A DNA stretch of 64,000 nucleotides from Margaritifera margaritifera (GCA_029931535.1 JAQPZY010001689.1:2136501-2200500), one strand, 5' to 3'; shown: positions 27,501 to 46,074, counted from the stretch's first letter. Program-made: numbers and translations. The notes: generated from the sequence alone by a model not told the origin.

Positions 27501-27640
27501 CTGGCGCAGTCTCATCCATACTGGAGCTACAGACTATGAGCTGAGGAGAATTGCAGAGGCAGTGCAGAAGCGCGAGCAACGTAAATCTCAGAACTGCAGC
27601 ACGTTCTCTGTTGATCAAGGAACGCCAAGCGGCATTGAAG
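24530..27640 (+). pseudogene. Decayed non-LTR retrotransposon (endonuclease plus reverse transcriptase)
   Basis: Broken coding in shifting frames. An apurinic-type endonuclease starts near 24,570 (LTIGVWNV) and continues with IAALSEARLDEEGQ and ATIISAYALTMTNPGEI. It then reaches LIILGD followed by a stop where Asn or Phe is usual. A reverse transcriptase region spans about 25,950-27,300, with SIKKTEVM, VDKFIYLGSTLS and YKATVLPTLLYTCE. The C-terminal part has IRWQDKFPHTEVL and SQLRLAGHVPRM. This is the class often annotated in mollusc genomes as craniofacial development protein 2-like. Many stops and frameshifts make it inactive. Confidence 0.8.
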
Positions 27641-27810
27641 ATAGTGACGGGAAGCAATGGTCTGACAGATCGAAAAAGCTTAATTCTCCGTTGTTGGTAA
27701 TTAGGACAATCAAAGAAGAAGAGTATAAAATTTTCGGCTTATACCCGTATCAGCTAGACGGATTATTTGTTAGGTTTACTCGATATTGGTCAAATTTCAC
27801 AGTGTAATAA

Positions 27811-30290
27811 TAGTAAATCTGGTAAATATATTCTTGAATTTTCTATTGCTTTGGGTGATGTTATGATGTGCCTTTTCGATGCTAGATGGATGGTCTTGTT
27901 TTTGCAATAAACACAAGGTCGGTAGTGAATTTCAATGCCTAATTGCACTTGGAAACAAAGAGGAAGAAAATAGATCGAGCCTACACGGCATAGAAGTTAT
28001 TCTAAAACTCTCTTGGATAGAATAATGTACTACCAAAGTTACAATAATAGCTTCTAAACTCCTTTTCTCTGAATCGAATATGACTCTAACGTTTATAGTA
28101 TACATTTCAATGCATATGTAGGAATATGTTTTCAATATTTGGTGAAGCTTGCATGGGAATAGTTTTTTTTCTCCAAGAGTTGAAGTTGTTATTCGTGGTT
28201 ATTGTCGCATAAACAGTGATATGAAAGTCTACCTCATTAAGGAAAATAAATGTTAAATAAGAACACAAAATATACACAAAATTTGGTTCAATTAGGGTGA
28301 TAAAAGCTTTAGTTGTGAAATTATAAACAGCAAGTCATCTTCTCAAAGGAATGAAATACTGTTACATTGCAGATGCTTTTACTGTTAGGCCAGACCCTGA
28401 TGTAGCATCCTTGATTTCTTTATATTACTAATTAAAAATATTAAACTTCTGATAAAGAAATGCTAAAAATGAGAATCGAAGTTTGGGATTTCATGAAATA
28501 ATATATAGTGTAGCACAGGCACCACACATAATTATCTTACTTAAAATTACATAGCTGTGGCCGCTGGAATGACAGCCACTCAATGGGAATACTTGACTGT
28601 GACGAAATAAAAGTAACCCCCAAAACCCCATAGGTTATTAAGGATCTTCCGTTTATCTTTAATGGAAACATTTCTCAGTGGAAACTTTTGTCCCTAACCC
28701 TCCAACCATCTTTTCGTATCAATAACCTTACCTAAACCCGCCCCTAAAACCAACTTGCTATCTCAATAACAATTGCGTACAACAGTCCCTATCAGCCAGT
28801 CATAAGTGCCCTTACATTACTGGGAAAACAACTACCTGTAGTATTTTATCGACTTTGCGGTCAAGAGATTTAGACATTAGTGTCTGCTGTAAAGGTGAAA
28901 GACACTTATCTCGCTATGTAAATACTAGCAAAGTCAATATTTGCTTAACCCAATATTGGCATAACAAAGTCCTCAACATGTCTCAACTGCCTAGGACCAT
29001 CATACAATATATTGATAATTTTGTATGTGGTTTAACTGAGGACTACCGGTGGGGGTAAAAATGCCATAGTGATCATGAAGTTCCCTTCACTCAACACAAA
29101 CCAGGGATTAAAAAGGTAATCAAACCAGTCATGGCGTGGCAAAAATTTATCCACTGGACAATTTATTTTCCAATCAAAGAGAGTAGATCTACATAGCAAC
29201 ATGGGGAGGTCTAAATCCATTCATCCCAGTAATATAATTTAAAGAATGCGCATGCACACAAATATCTCATGCTGAGCGTCAATTCTACATAAAGTGTCAT
29301 TATGTATACAGGGCGATACAATTTAAGATAATTTCATGAAGCCATAGTATTAGCTACCTTCAGGTCTGCGTGTATCATGTTTACATATTTCTTTTTATAT
29401 ATTATGCATGCAAATATGTTTCGTCTTAAATATCGAGTAAGGGAGGCATTGGACTAAATTCCTCTAAACTTAAATTTATTGAAACTCAGTCCTGTTTATC
29501 TGCTAGACATCTATATAACTGTTACTTTCAAGGAGCTCCTCTGAACCCAGTTTGATGCTTCTGTAAAGTTTATTTGGTAGTTTTACTGTGCTACCAATCA
29601 ATGTATCTAATATAATGAAAGATGTCATACCAGGTTTTCCTAAGATTTAGTAATGATGTACTTAAAATCAGTGACAAATTTCTCAACTTTTTACCATTGA
29701 GCCTATCAATTCAAGGTCTTGTCATTGACCATCTTCATAATTAAGTACAACTCAAGGGGAACAATTCTTACACAAGGCTTCAGCAAAGAGGCTGCATAAT
29801 TTGGAGCTTCGATGAATTTAATGAAGAGATAAAGACGACATGGTCTCAAATATTCAGGGTCTTATGTGATTTCGCACGCAAGCCTTGGGTGTTAATCTAT
29901 GTGTATATTTTAAATTTGGTGGCTGCTATGGTATTATCGTACAACGTTCATTAATGAACTTAGGGTCGACTAAACAGCTCAACGTACATTAATGAACATA
30001 GGGTCGACTAAACAGTTTACAAAAAAACGCGGTGACCGGAGATGTAAAATTGTGCTTTCGATCAAATTTGTCCCAGCTTAGTCATTGGCATTTAATGAAC
30101 TAAGTGCCCTATCCAAGAGGAATAGCTATGAATGTTATGATGCTGTCCCTGAATACTTGCTTACATAAGTGATCGGTTTGTAATGATCTACTCCTATTGT
30201 AGCTTCTGTATGGACTCGATCTTTTGGGGAACTAACTTCAAATGTTGCAAGATGAGAAATTCTTCTTAAAGCTTTGATATGTTCTCCGTG
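27811..30290. other. Unassigned host-type DNA
   Basis: A/T-rich sequence without a supported gene. A 46-bp block containing CATTAATGAAC and AGGGTCGACTAAACAG is tandemly duplicated at about 29,940-30,020. Confidence 0.35.
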
Positions 30291-30523
30291 GATACACCAA
30301 GGGCGCTGATAGTACTAAGTCAAAAAAAAAACAACAGGACAATTGAGGATATACCAAGGGCGCTGATAGTACTAAGTCAAAAACAAAAAAACAGGACAAT
30401 TGAGGATATACCAAGGGCGCTGATAGTACTAAGTCAAAAACAAAAAAACAGGACAATTGAGGATATACCAAGGGCGCTGATAGTACTAAGTCAAAAAAAC
30501 AAACAAACAGGACAATTGAGGAT
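30291..30523 (+). repeat. About 57-bp tandem repeat, four copies
   Basis: Units start at about 30,291, 30,348, 30,404 and 30,462 with GATATACCAAGGGCGCTGAT, then an A-rich stretch of variable length and ACAGGACAATTGAG. The length differences lie in the A-run. Confidence 0.9.
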
Positions 30524-33500
30524 ATTGCTACTGTGCTACAGAGTTGCGCGTAATCCGAGTGCGAATCAGAGGGCTTTGTTACTGAGCACGTGCACTTACC
30601 TCTTCCGACATTCGAAAATCACCTGAATGTTGGTATTTTAGTCCTAAAGTGTGTTTATATATATTTTTCTACATTCGTGATTGATTATCTAAGTATAATT
30701 TGCCTCAAGGAGATGCATGGTGTATGTTCAAGCGAATAATGCATGTTTTCTATTTTTGATATAAAATGTGGGTCAAAAATGTAGTATATCTTTTTTTGGA
30801 ACCAAGTTTATATTATTCTCTAAAATGAAGAGACATGACAGTTTAGCCAGCTGCAAGAAGAATTTTAACATCTTGATGTTTTATATTTTATCTTGGTGTA
30901 CTTCATTATACATTTATTTTGAGGGCTTTATCTTCCTAACGTTTTTGTTCAATTCAATTTTACATTTTTCGAACTTAACCTTTTGTTGGCACTACATAGC
31001 CACTTTTGTGCTGAGGTGTCACAAAGCATTACTACATACATACATCAAGAAGAATATGTCTGCAACGGTTTCTGATTGAATAGCTGCCTTTATGCAAACA
31101 GTTGCTTACTGTTTGCATTTCCAATGAACCCATGTATCAATTTATCACGCGTCTGTGTATTTAAAGTCAGTGAAAGCATTACATTGTGTTCCAAGGCACA
31201 CATACATTTAGAGAACATGACTTTGAAACGTTAAAAAGGAATATCAATTTGTGTTCGGGAAGTTAAAGGTAACTCTCATAAGTTTTTATGAGCATAGCAC
31301 GAAAGAGCAGACCTTTTTTATGGCCTAAGTATAAATGTTTCATACAGTGAGCAATTTCACAAAAAGTGAAATTGAATGACGAGCTTACAATTGGGATAAA
31401 TGAGGAATGTGCATGTAATGAACTGTGAAGGTAATCTGCAGATTGTAGGGTATTAATGCCTTATTACACACGGTTATAAGTGCCTTTCCCACGACGAAAA
31501 GCGATATTCTTAAGCCATCTTTCAGTCAGCCAAATACTAACACACAGGACAACTCTTTCATAACGTATCAGGTTTCGCATAACATTGGAGTAAGTGAACT
31601 TTTGCACACGTTTTGTGCTAACATTTCATATTATTGCACGCAAAGGTATTGGTCTGTCAGACATTTTAATTAAGGCTTATTTTAAACTCTGTATCAAAAT
31701 TTTCAAATTGTCAATATACAAACTACCACTGTACCCTTAAAATTTATGTTTTAATTTTAAATTGAAGAACTGAAAGCGATATAATAATTAAATTTTCGCA
31801 GAGGCAAAATGTATGTTTGCAGTAAATTGACCCAAACTTTTTATCTTTTTGTAAAATAATCGGCTATCAAACCCGAACTCGGACATTGCTTCTTTCACTC
31901 GATTGCATTATGAATATATTAATCTATCGGATAAGTATCCTTGAGAGAAGTAACAATCAGTATCTACAACAAATGGGAAGATACATGGTTATATTTTTAA
32001 ACATCCCATGGTTGCCTAGTATGAAGATTTTAAACATAATTATGATGACAAATTCAAAAACTTAAATTTCAGGACACAACTCAAGGAGCCTAACACATTT
32101 GGTGTGATAATGGGCACATCATCAAGCCATCTATTGTGAAGTCCATTAATATGTCAATATTTGCTTTCCTTTACTGTCGATAGGATATTGAGGTGATTCA
32201 GGTATCTCAGCACTACTCAACACTGAGAACCTGGCCAATTCTAGAAAAGTTTGATCAAACACACTTCAGGTCACCTTTGTTTGCATAAAACACCATGTCA
32301 TTATTATCCAGTATATCACGAAATGAAATGATAACATTGGCACCATTACCCGTGCTTTACCAAAATACACAACCTGTCCCATCGTCGACATTACACTCCA
32401 AGAGTTGCTGTGTTATAATACCCTATATCAAGTCAGATATGGGGCGATGTTGTTCATAGAACAGGTTCAAGGCACATTCTTCTATCTGCTAGCATGGTTT
32501 AATGGAGAATAAAGGGAATATAAATTATATTTATCGATTCCTTAAGAATTGTTCCGACTTTAGAATTCATCTTTGAATCAGATACGCACTAATTGTCGAT
32601 AATTAGATAAAAACATCTAAAAATTTATGATGTGTCTGTCAAATATTTTGATGGTTTACGAATAAATAATAACATATACCATTTTTAAACAAAATGTACA
32701 ATGCTGCATAAATAATATACCCTAAAATGTCATGCATTGACGAATATATGATCACAGAAAGTAATTAAATTCAACTCTCATTAGAATCATTTCGAAGCGT
32801 GGCGTAATCGGTAGATGACGTGAGTAATCAAATACAGTAAAAATTGTATGTTTAAATAATGGTTTCTTTAATATTCGTTCCTAAAAATGAATGCAACATA
32901 ATCACATACAAGTATTTAAATACTGGTGTATAGCCCCTTACTCATGGAACTGCCTGGCAGCGAGCACAACATTTTTTTTACTCTTGTTAAAACTTCGAAA
33001 CATTTGACTTTCTAGACTTTTGCTACCAATGAGATTGGAGTCATTCAACTTTGGTTTTATCTTATTGTTTAAAGTTCTGATAGCATTTACAGTTTCAATC
33101 AGGATATTATTAAATAATATTAATTTATAGTAAGTATGTTTTTTTTAAATTTTAAATTGCTGAATCAGAGTTTACTAATTGTGCTCGTGTATTAGACTAC
33201 GGGATTGGCGCATGTGTTTTTATCTCTGAAATGAAGCATATGTAAAATATATTCCATGAGTCAAAGTCAATGCTACAGCAATAATTGATAGTGATTTTAT
33301 ACTTGAAAAGATCGAAACAAAATCTAAAATTATGTGCCTCAATCTTCATCCACAAAACAAGGAAGATAAACTCACAGATTTGCATTTGTTGCTAAACTTT
33401 TCATAAAGGTAAACAAACTAGCCTCTATACCTAGGAACGGATAACAAGTTTAATGGCATCAAACAATATGGACATTGATATACATATAACTGATTAATGT

Positions 33501-35640
33501 AAATGTACTTATATCAAGAAAAACTACAATCATCGTTGGACCATTATAATTTAGAATTCAATCACCAGAATCATCGTCAGTTTATAAGGCAGACATCTCT
33601 CGTGTGATACCTTTATGGTTTTGTATTTGAATATTGCCTCAGATAAATTTAGAAAATAGCGAAGATCAAGAATATTAGAGTACATATAAGTAGGACAGTG
33701 ACTTAGGAATTATCATAAGTGCTTTAGAGTTTGTTTGCGCTAACTGCACTATAGCTAATGAACCTACGTTTATAACCTGAAAGCTACTGCCAAGATTCCA
33801 TGCCAAAGGAACTAAATATTCGATTTTTAAGACTTGTCCTGGATTGATATAACAAAATTGCCTCTGAACAACCTGTCTTCATAATAGACGCAATTGTAAA
33901 GATTTCTTTTATTGTTAAATGATCTATTTCTTTTTCATCAATTTCAAACGCTTTGATCACTCCATTCAAAAGCTGTAACAGTGAAAATAAGTAATTGAAT
34001 AAGAATGTAGACGACTGTCCCATCTTGTAATTGAATTATTTTTTTATTTTTTATTTTTTTACAGAAAATTGCTATATAAAACTGTTAAAACGGTACCTAA
34101 CGATGCAGAGTAATTGATATTTGCCGTGTGTTTTGTCTCAGGCATTCAATTAGACAGTATTTACAACATTTAGGGATGTAATAATTGTTGCTCGGTTGTA
34201 AAGTTGATTTGCTTTGAAAAATCTTTTATGCTGGTCTTTGTCTAGGCTTTACGTTGGGCTTTCTACAGGCTCTGTAGTTTTATTTTCATATTGCATAATT
34301 GATTTTTGCCTTGTCTCCAATTTGTAAATAACATAGCCGATACATTAAAGCAATAGAAAGTTTCATGACTTTTAGCTCTTCGTCCTTAATTTTCTCTGAT
34401 TTTAATATTTCTTTTCTGTCTTTCCCCACTTGTTTGAGATCCTTATCTATTTCTTCCAATTCTTCTTGCCTGATCTGTTGTGAAATGAAGAATCTGTTAA
34501 AACTTGAATCTCTGTTATATAGTTTGTCCAACAAACTAAGTTTTCATTTTGCAAGTTTAATTCGTTTGCCTTTTCTGTTTGAATTTTTCTGTCTGAATTA
34601 GCCATTCTTTCTTCCACAATATTTTTTTAATCAAGCAATTGTACATCCTCTTTCTGTCTTTCCTCTGCTTGTGAAATTTATGTCGATTTGCTTGATGCTT
34701 CGAGTGCGTTAAATTCATCTATCTCGTTGGAGTGTTTGCTTTTCACATGATGTGTCAAGTTTCAAATGTCGCTTGTTGATTGTTAACAATAGTGCCACTG
34801 TTTAGGCAAGACAACTGGCTTTTCAAGAATTGAATACACGTAGCTGATTGTCACTACTTGTTACCAATGTCTTAATTCGTGTATATATAGGAAAGAAGCA
34901 AGATACAGCAATCGTCGTGCGTCGGTCACTAATTCTATCCTATCTCCTACTGCATACCGGTTATGTAGTACCTATACACAGCAATTTAGACAGTCAGTAA
35001 CAATTAGGAAAAAATACATCTAATCTCTTCTTTTATTAATGTCTTTTTGTTTCTTTAGCATAATATGCGCAACGTTTAATCTGGTGCAAAAGGCTTGTAA
35101 TGTATTCTTATTCAGGGTGCAGTTCATAGATAAAATGATTTCACTCTTTTTCAGCTTTAATTGCGTAAGCTGTTGTTATGATACAAACTGAGACCATTGT
35201 GATTTTGTCAAAATTGGTATAGATGATGTATATTGCTTTGTGAAACCTATTCAGTGAAGCCAAATAAGTGTATGCAAATCAGCTATACTTACCCTTATAA
35301 ACAACTATTCATCAAATCTCGGGTCTGGCATGTCTATACAAATTTTTTATTTTTCTGAAAATAATACCCTAGAGTCTTTCTGGTGCATATATTTGTTTAA
35401 TTTTTTGCAAATAATTTCCTCGAGTCTGGCTTCTAAATTTTTAGATGTTTTTTTTTTTCATTAGCCCCAAGGCTAACTGGTCTAGTAAGATTTTAATTTT
35501 TGAAATAATAAATAATAAATTTAATTTTGGCTGGTCTAGTATTTCCTTTTCTCAATTCTTCATTTTCATTTCAACATTTTCAACATGTAATGAACTTCAG
35601 TACATCAGCAAGGAAAATACATGGTACACTATGGAGAAAT
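30524..35640. other. A/T-rich host-type DNA with weak open frames
   Basis: No clear gene. Minus-strand frames at 33,784-34,023 and 34,286-34,534 (the latter a Glu/Lys-rich coiled coil) could be remnants of a retroelement, since a LINE end lies just beyond. The evidence is too weak for a call. Confidence 0.3.
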
Positions 35641-35646
35641 TAAAAG

Positions 35647-36195
35647 TTAGACAAGATATAGAATAGCGAACCACTTGCCATAGAACTTGTCTAAATTTCT
35701 GTTTGAAGTATCTATTTCTGTTTCAATAGTTATAAAATGCTCAATGCATCTAAGCAATTGGCCAAATGAAAGAATGCATTCCCAAAAATCACATCTATAA
35801 ATACAATTCTTAGCTATAACGATTAAGTGATTAATACATTTACAGCCATCATCAATACCGAAAATGATATTTTTAGAGGAATCGACAAAATTGAATCCGG
35901 TCCTTTGTATGCAAGTAGAATAGGACCTCCATAAATCTCTAATGACTATGGGGTCATATAGCAAATGTAAACTAGACTATATTTCACATTTACAGGAGAA
36001 AGGAAAAGTAACAGCTAATTTAACCATGTACACGTATTTTCTTGATGCCAAGATGTGATCCAGGACTTTATATTGGAATTCTCGCAATTTGGTTTCAGTA
36101 GTGCACAGATCAAAATTTATTGTCAGCCATTTCGCTTCATTCCACAAAGCATAATCTTTTCGTGCTTGTAATATTTCATATATATGTCTACACAC
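35647..36195 (-). pseudogene. Fragment of a LINE ORF2 C-terminus
   Basis: The frame ending at 35,977 has TTETKLREFQYKVLDHIL, the usual lead into the zinc-binding domain after LINE reverse transcriptases. The next frame has CINHLIVIAKNCIYRCDFW and ends NLDKFYGKWFAIL, typical of the very C-terminus of L1/Tx1-like proteins. The two parts are separated by a stop or frameshift. The domain upstream is missing. Confidence 0.55.
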
Positions 36196-36574
36196 CTTGT
36201 CATGTTTTGTAAGTTTATGAATTATTTTTGAATAGGTAACACTTATTATTCTGTCTGTATTGTGACCTTCTAATTCTGATGTCCAATGTGGTAAAGTAAT
36301 GTTTAATGATTCTCAAAATACCAACAAGTCTGGCTGATCAAGTAATTTTTAAACGATTGTAAAAAAATTCCCAAGTCTGGTTTTTCTAGTAATTTTTAAT
36401 TGTGATTTTTTTATGTTTTTGTATCCCTGTACGAGATGGGGATACACTAACATATGAGTGGGCTTGAGATTTTATATTTTGTTATTTGTAATGTTCTCCT
36501 TTTCCTATACGAGATGGTGATAAATAAAAATATGAGTGGACCTGAACTGTTATTATGTATACTACTAATGCCAT

Positions 36575-36576
<2 letters not shown>

Positions 36577-36652
<76 letters not shown>
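36577..36652 (+). repeat. (TA)n microsatellite
   Basis: About 38 uninterrupted TA units. Confidence 0.95.
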
Positions 36653-40194
<3,542 letters not shown>

Positions 40195-40291
40195 CAGCAG
40201 CGAATTTGGGTTGCAATAAAAAGTAAACAGAAGATGTAAATCATTCACGATCCACATAGTTGCATTATGAATTGTTCGTGCAACTTGCTGT

Positions 40292-40845
40292 AGCTTAATA
40301 GATCTGAGCCCAGTACAGACATGTAGCTTGAAATAGCTAATCGATCTGAGCCCAGTACACACATGTAGCTTGGAATAGCTAATCGATCTGAGCCCAGTAC
40401 ACGCATGCAGCTTGGAATAGCTAATCGATCTGAGCCAAGTACACACATGTAGCTTGGAATAGCTAATCGATCTGAGCCCAGTACACACATGTAACTTGGA
40501 ATAGCTAATCGATCTGAGCCCAGTACACACATGTAGCTTGGAATAGCTAAATCAATCTGAGCCCAGTACACACATGTAGCTTGGAATAGCTAATCGATCT
40601 GAGCCCAGTACACACATGTAGCTTGGAATAGCTAATCGATCTGAACCCAGTGCATACATGTAGCTTGGAATAGCTAATCGATCTGAGCCCAGTGCACACA
40701 TGTAGCTTGGAATAGCTAATCGATCTGAGCCCAGTGCACACATGTAGCTTGGAATAGCTAATCGATCTGAGCCCAGTGCACACATGTTTCTTGGAATAGC
40801 TAATCGATCTGAGCCCAGTACACACATGTAGCTTGTAATAGCTAA
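40292..40845 (+). repeat. 42-bp minisatellite, about 13 copies
   Basis: Unit AGCTAATCGATCTGAGCCCA plus GTACACACATGTAGCTTGGAAT. Variants change GTAC to GTGC and AGCC to AACC. The length is a multiple of three, giving open frames that are not genes. Confidence 0.95.
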
Positions 40846-43800
40846 ATAACGCGTGTTAAAATCTATATCAAGGTGATCAATCTTTCGGGAGACCAGTCCA
40901 TGTTTTGTTGACATAAATATTTTCATCTGTAAGGAACCCGTATGTACCATTGGATCTGGATATACCTTTACTAGGGACGAACGCTTACTATATAACAATC
41001 AGTTATTGTTACAGATATGTGGGAGCACTCTATATAACAAGTGTTAATCGCAAAGAAAACCCACATTATTCAATCGGTGAATTCAGTATGAATGACAACT
41101 ATCAGAGATGCATTTGATACCCGGGTTTGCTTCTGCACGGTCTCATAAAACATCGAGAGAGCAAACGTCGCTTTCAGTCATGATTTGCACTGACATAATT
41201 TGACTATCACGTGTTTCTCATCGACTTACTACGAAAAAAATGTATACTCCCTTGGCCTCAGGGCTGAATTGTGTTATATAGCTCTACATAGATCTGATGA
41301 TATAATGCTTTCAAACATGGGCGAATAAATATTTTTTTATTTCTTTCAACAGTGAAATTAGGATGCTGTCGATGCTGCCCCTGTGTCGGAACTGCACCAC
41401 TTACCACCCAAGGGGGATGTCACTTTCTATCAGCAGATCCGCTCTGTGATTGCACCATATGCATCGTGAATTATGAATTCTCTTAGGCGTTTTTACATGC
41501 GACTTCCTAGTGAGCGTATTGCGTACAAATATTGACTCTTTATACGAAAGTCCCACAATGCAGAATAGGTATTATTGCTCTTGAAAGAACCAAATTGTTA
41601 GAGTAATTTTTGGAATTTGTGAAATAAAGTTTGGGTGGTCTAGTAATTGTTTCATCTCAATTTTGTTTGGTATTAGTGCATCAAGTTTGGAAGTCTTCTG
41701 TTTGATCTATTTATATTATATCTAATTATTTTCTATGTGTCTTACTGTTTTAACCGTTGGTCGTTATCATAAATGTTAGCTAAAGGACCATTCCTTTGTC
41801 TAAAAATACTGCCCCTAGGGGGTAGTTAGATCCCAATTGTATCATTTACAACCCTTATGGGAGGCAATTTTCCCACAACAGATCTTTATCTATGCTCCGC
41901 GATCGGACTTTGTGGTCCGCAAATTATGAATTCTCTTAGACCCTTTTCACATATGACTATGAATTTTGTGTTGTTTTTGTAATTTTTAAAAATATGTTTA
42001 TTGATTGCCTTGTATTTTGTGTGCATAGTTTAAACCTTCTTCTTATCGTGGAGTTTTTGGTTGTTTTATTTATATTTATTTTTGATCACGGAGAGTTGTT
42101 CATCTACTTTTATTATGTAGTGACCGCTACTGACAACGAGGTGGAATTATATAAAAACAATTTTCACCGCAGATCTTTTGTCCTGCAATCCAACGCGATA
42201 GGTCTAGACCAAAAGAAGCCTCAGTTAAAATGTAAAATGTTACCTGTATACAAGTATACCAGTATACTAGCAGACAACATGCAAATAGAACGATAGTAAG
42301 AACTCGTTCCATTCGTATCTACTGATATTTTTAAAAAAAATTCCTAATCCTTTCTAAAAGTCGAACATTTTCTCTCTGATGAACTCAGAAGTTCAAGACT
42401 CGATGAATTTACGCGATGACGTTAATGTTACTTCAACGCAAATGATATTTGCCCTTAGTAATATTACAATTGGCAGAGGGCCGACTATACCTGTAACTTG
42501 TTCTGTGTGACAGTGATTGCTGATTTTTGTAACATGATAAATTCGGGTCTTTGCCGTGCCAGAGAATATTGATTTTTTAAAAGATTTATGGTTTTTTACC
42601 CGTACGAGTGGGTTGGTTTTTTTTACTATGAATTTTGCATTGTGTCTATATTTGGTACTATTATCCGTTTTAAGTGGATTTATCATTTATTTTAGTAAAG
42701 ATTTCAAATAACATGATAATGCGATATTGCTACGCAAGAGTATTTGATATATCGACAAAAGTGGAATTCAAACTTCTCGAAATTTATGTATTTATTTTTT
42801 TGCGATCGTACTATATTAAATTTCAATATGATCCATTTCTGATTTGTTTACTATGTAAAATATACATACCTTTAAAATCATGGTAGACGGCATTTTATGA
42901 TTTGTACTTAAGTCTCACTGCTCTGATAATTTTTAATTTTAATATTGTGTTCTCGTATTCCTCGATATGTAAAAATAACACAAAAACATGAGTCACAAGC
43001 TTCCACGTGTATTAAAAGTTATTTGTGTTGTGTGTTTGTTTGCTTAATAGTGTTCTCGTATTTCTACACAAGATTTAAAAACACAAAAATATTATTTGAC
43101 CGCTTTTGCATGTATATTCTGACCTTTTTATTTTAGTAGTATCGTATTTCCACACAAGATGTAAAACCACAAAAATATTTATCGTCAATTTCCCGAATAA
43201 CTTACTACTATCAATATATAATTTCCAATATTTTTCTGTCTGACTTATGAAACTCTCAAATTCATGTCAACCTTGTGTATTTCAATCTATCCAAATCAAG
43301 ATGGAGAAAAAAAAAGGATTGTCTGTGATTGATAACATATATCATCGAAAGAATACAGAAGTGATGGGTCCACTCTTGCAAAGTGTTAATTTGTTCACTC
43401 CAGGCAAATGAAATAAATGTGTTTTGCAGTAATTTCCTTAATAGTCCAGTTCCGTAATCGTTTTATCAGCTTTTCGTGCAGTGACCAACACAGAATCTTT
43501 ACTATCTTTTGTCAGCATAGTGATGCTTAGGCATTTGGATCATCTGATTTTGTAGTGCAATGTATGTAGATGTGTACTGAGGTGATTTTTTGTAGACTGC
43601 GATTACATATGCATATTTTATTCCTATCACCTAGACTTGTTTGCAGTAATGCAATGCAATATATTGTAACATAATGTAATGTTATGGAAGTGAATCGATA
43701 ATGCTCATTACTAGAAAATTAAAAAGATATGATTTTAATTATAAATAGACGGATAGCGATAGTGTATTTGTGTCTGGTAATCAATACCATGGAGCATCTG

Positions 43801-44989
43801 TCACGGATTAGACCGAGTAGGTTTGGATTTAGTGAATATACAAAGACCAGTTGTGAAAATTGCCCTATTTCACTATGATAGGGTGTACACAAGGAATGAT
43901 CCCATATATTATACTCTTCTCCCGTCTGCCGAAGGACCCGCTGGAAATCTTACCTCCGAACAGAAACACGTTGGAGCAGGAGTTCTTGACCCATCAGACG
44001 CTTGCAGGGTCAACACCAATGGGTCCACAAACATTACCAGAGTCATGTCTACAGCTGTAAGATCGCATTCGTGAAGACGAAAACTTCCAGACAAAACATA
44101 TGTGCGGTGTAATTATACAAAAAAAATTAGCACCCTGTATAGTTGTACGTGATGAAAGACCACTTAGGGAAAACGTGACGTAAGTGAATTCCTACTGCCG
44201 ACACTTTGCATGTGCTGTAGTAATTCGATTGCTCGGGTGAGTAAAACTAACCATGCCACAATCGTTCGACAGAACTAAAACATAAACTTTGAGTAATGTT
44301 GTACCCGGCACAGGACCCATACTATATTTATATTAAAATATATGGCAAAATTTGTGAACACAATTCTGTGACAGTATTCACATTTGTACCTCAGTACCAT
44401 GTTTTTCGAGGAACCATATATCCAATATATTTTATTTGCTGTAGATCTGCAGGAAGAAATAACTTGCTGTGCAGACGATTTGGATTTAGGATTTCACCGG
44501 CATCTCTTCTACCAGAATCCAAGAAGGTATTTGAAATACAAGCTTAAGCCAACAAGGAATTAAGATTAACATGTATGGAATTCTCATAATGTTGCCACAC
44601 ATGCTGAAGGTTTCAGTGTACTCGGAGAAATGTGACCAAATATCAACCTAGACCAGTCACTGTTTGTAAGTTTACTTGCATATATATCGATGTAAATTTT
44701 ATTATTATTATTTTTGTCATTTTTTATTTTTAATACAGACATCCACCGATTTCCGTAGTAAACCTGATGTTTACCCTGCTATGCACTAAGTTGGACGGAA
44801 TAGATTCCAGGCTGAAAGACATATTTATGAGTCTTTGAAGCAGCCTACCACTGTATTGTAGACACTGTACTTAATCTGTCGTAGTGTAAAATCGTGTTCT
44901 ATTTCGGTAGATATGGTTCACTTCCTTATTTCAGCTGCTATTTGCCCATTCTGAAGTCTGGATACAAGATATAAGAAACAATTTTTTTA
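40846..44989. other. Unassigned host-type DNA
   Basis: A/T-rich, without a supported gene. Short frames near 43,823-44,074 are not backed by any motif I recognise. Confidence 0.35.
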
Positions 44990-45478
44990 TTTAACGTCAA
45001 TAGTCTGGATAAGATGAAAATACTACACCTGGACGAGGTATTTATTAACGTCAATAGTCTGGATAAGATGAAAATACTACACCTGTACGAGGTATTTATT
45101 TAACGTCAATAGTCTGGATAAGATGAAAATACTACACCTGGACGAGGTATTTATTTAACGTCAATAGTCTGGATAAGATGAAAATACTACACCTGGACGA
45201 GGTATTTATTTAACGTCAATAGTCTAGATAAGATGAAAATACTACACCTGGACGAGCTATTTATTAACGTCAATAGTCCAGATAAGATGAAAATACTACA
45301 CCTGGACGAGCTATTTATTAACGTCAATAGTCTGGATAAAATGAAAATACTACACCTGGACGAGCTATTTATTAACGTCAATAGTCTGGATAAGATGAAA
45401 ATAGTTCACCTGGACGAGCTATTTATTAACGTCAATAGTCTGGATAAGATGAAAATACTACAGCTGGACGAGCTATTT
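44990..45478 (+). repeat. 54-57-bp minisatellite, about 8.5 copies
   Basis: Unit TAACGTCAATAGTCTGGATA, then AGATGAAAATACTACACCTG and GACGAGCTATTTAT. The first copies have GAGGTATTTATT and the later ones GAGCTATTTAT, so the array consists of two subfamilies. Confidence 0.93.
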
Positions 45479-45554
45479 TATCGAAACACGACATACAACA
45501 TAAAACAAAGCAAAATATTTTAAGTAGATAGTACGTATTTTAAAAAGTTATATA

Positions 45555-45556
<2 letters not shown>

Positions 45557-45602
<46 letters not shown>
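45557..45602 (+). repeat. (TA)n microsatellite
   Basis: About 23 TA units. From here to 46,070 no gene is seen; CATACGGTAGGCT is duplicated near 45,711-45,740. Confidence 0.9.
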
Positions 45603-45603
<1 letters not shown>

Positions 45604-46074
45604 GGAATATATGTTACGGAATTATATATAATTTTTCTTTTAATAATAGTATAGTTTATTAGTTTATGATCTCTGTTCTTAGTCTAAACAGCTGTCGTCT
45701 TGTGAGTATACATACGGTAGGCTCATACATACGGTAGGCTCGATCGATATTTCGTTGAAGCTTATTACATCACGTGGTTTTAGAGCGCGTGAGAAACATG
45801 AACTTCTGACCTAGATTTTATGAGCAAACACTTTGTTATTGATAATAATGTCAATGCGAGAGGTATTTTAAGCGGATATCAGGAAACGAGGGTGCTAAAA
45901 CTTCAAATTTAAATAAAGAACTAAAGTAATAAATATTTAAAAGAAGCAGCAAGAAAGCAGGATTTAAACCAAAGAAAATCTGTAAAAATTGGGAACCTTA
46001 AAACTGATTTTTCTTTGACCGCTAAACATAACGACTTAAAGCACATTTACGTGGAGGCCCCGACCAGGTCCGAA

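Noticed and set aside
45187..45523. Open frames with repeated MKILHLDELFINV-type units
   Set aside because: Artefact of the 54-57-bp minisatellite; no start context, promoter or homologue seen.
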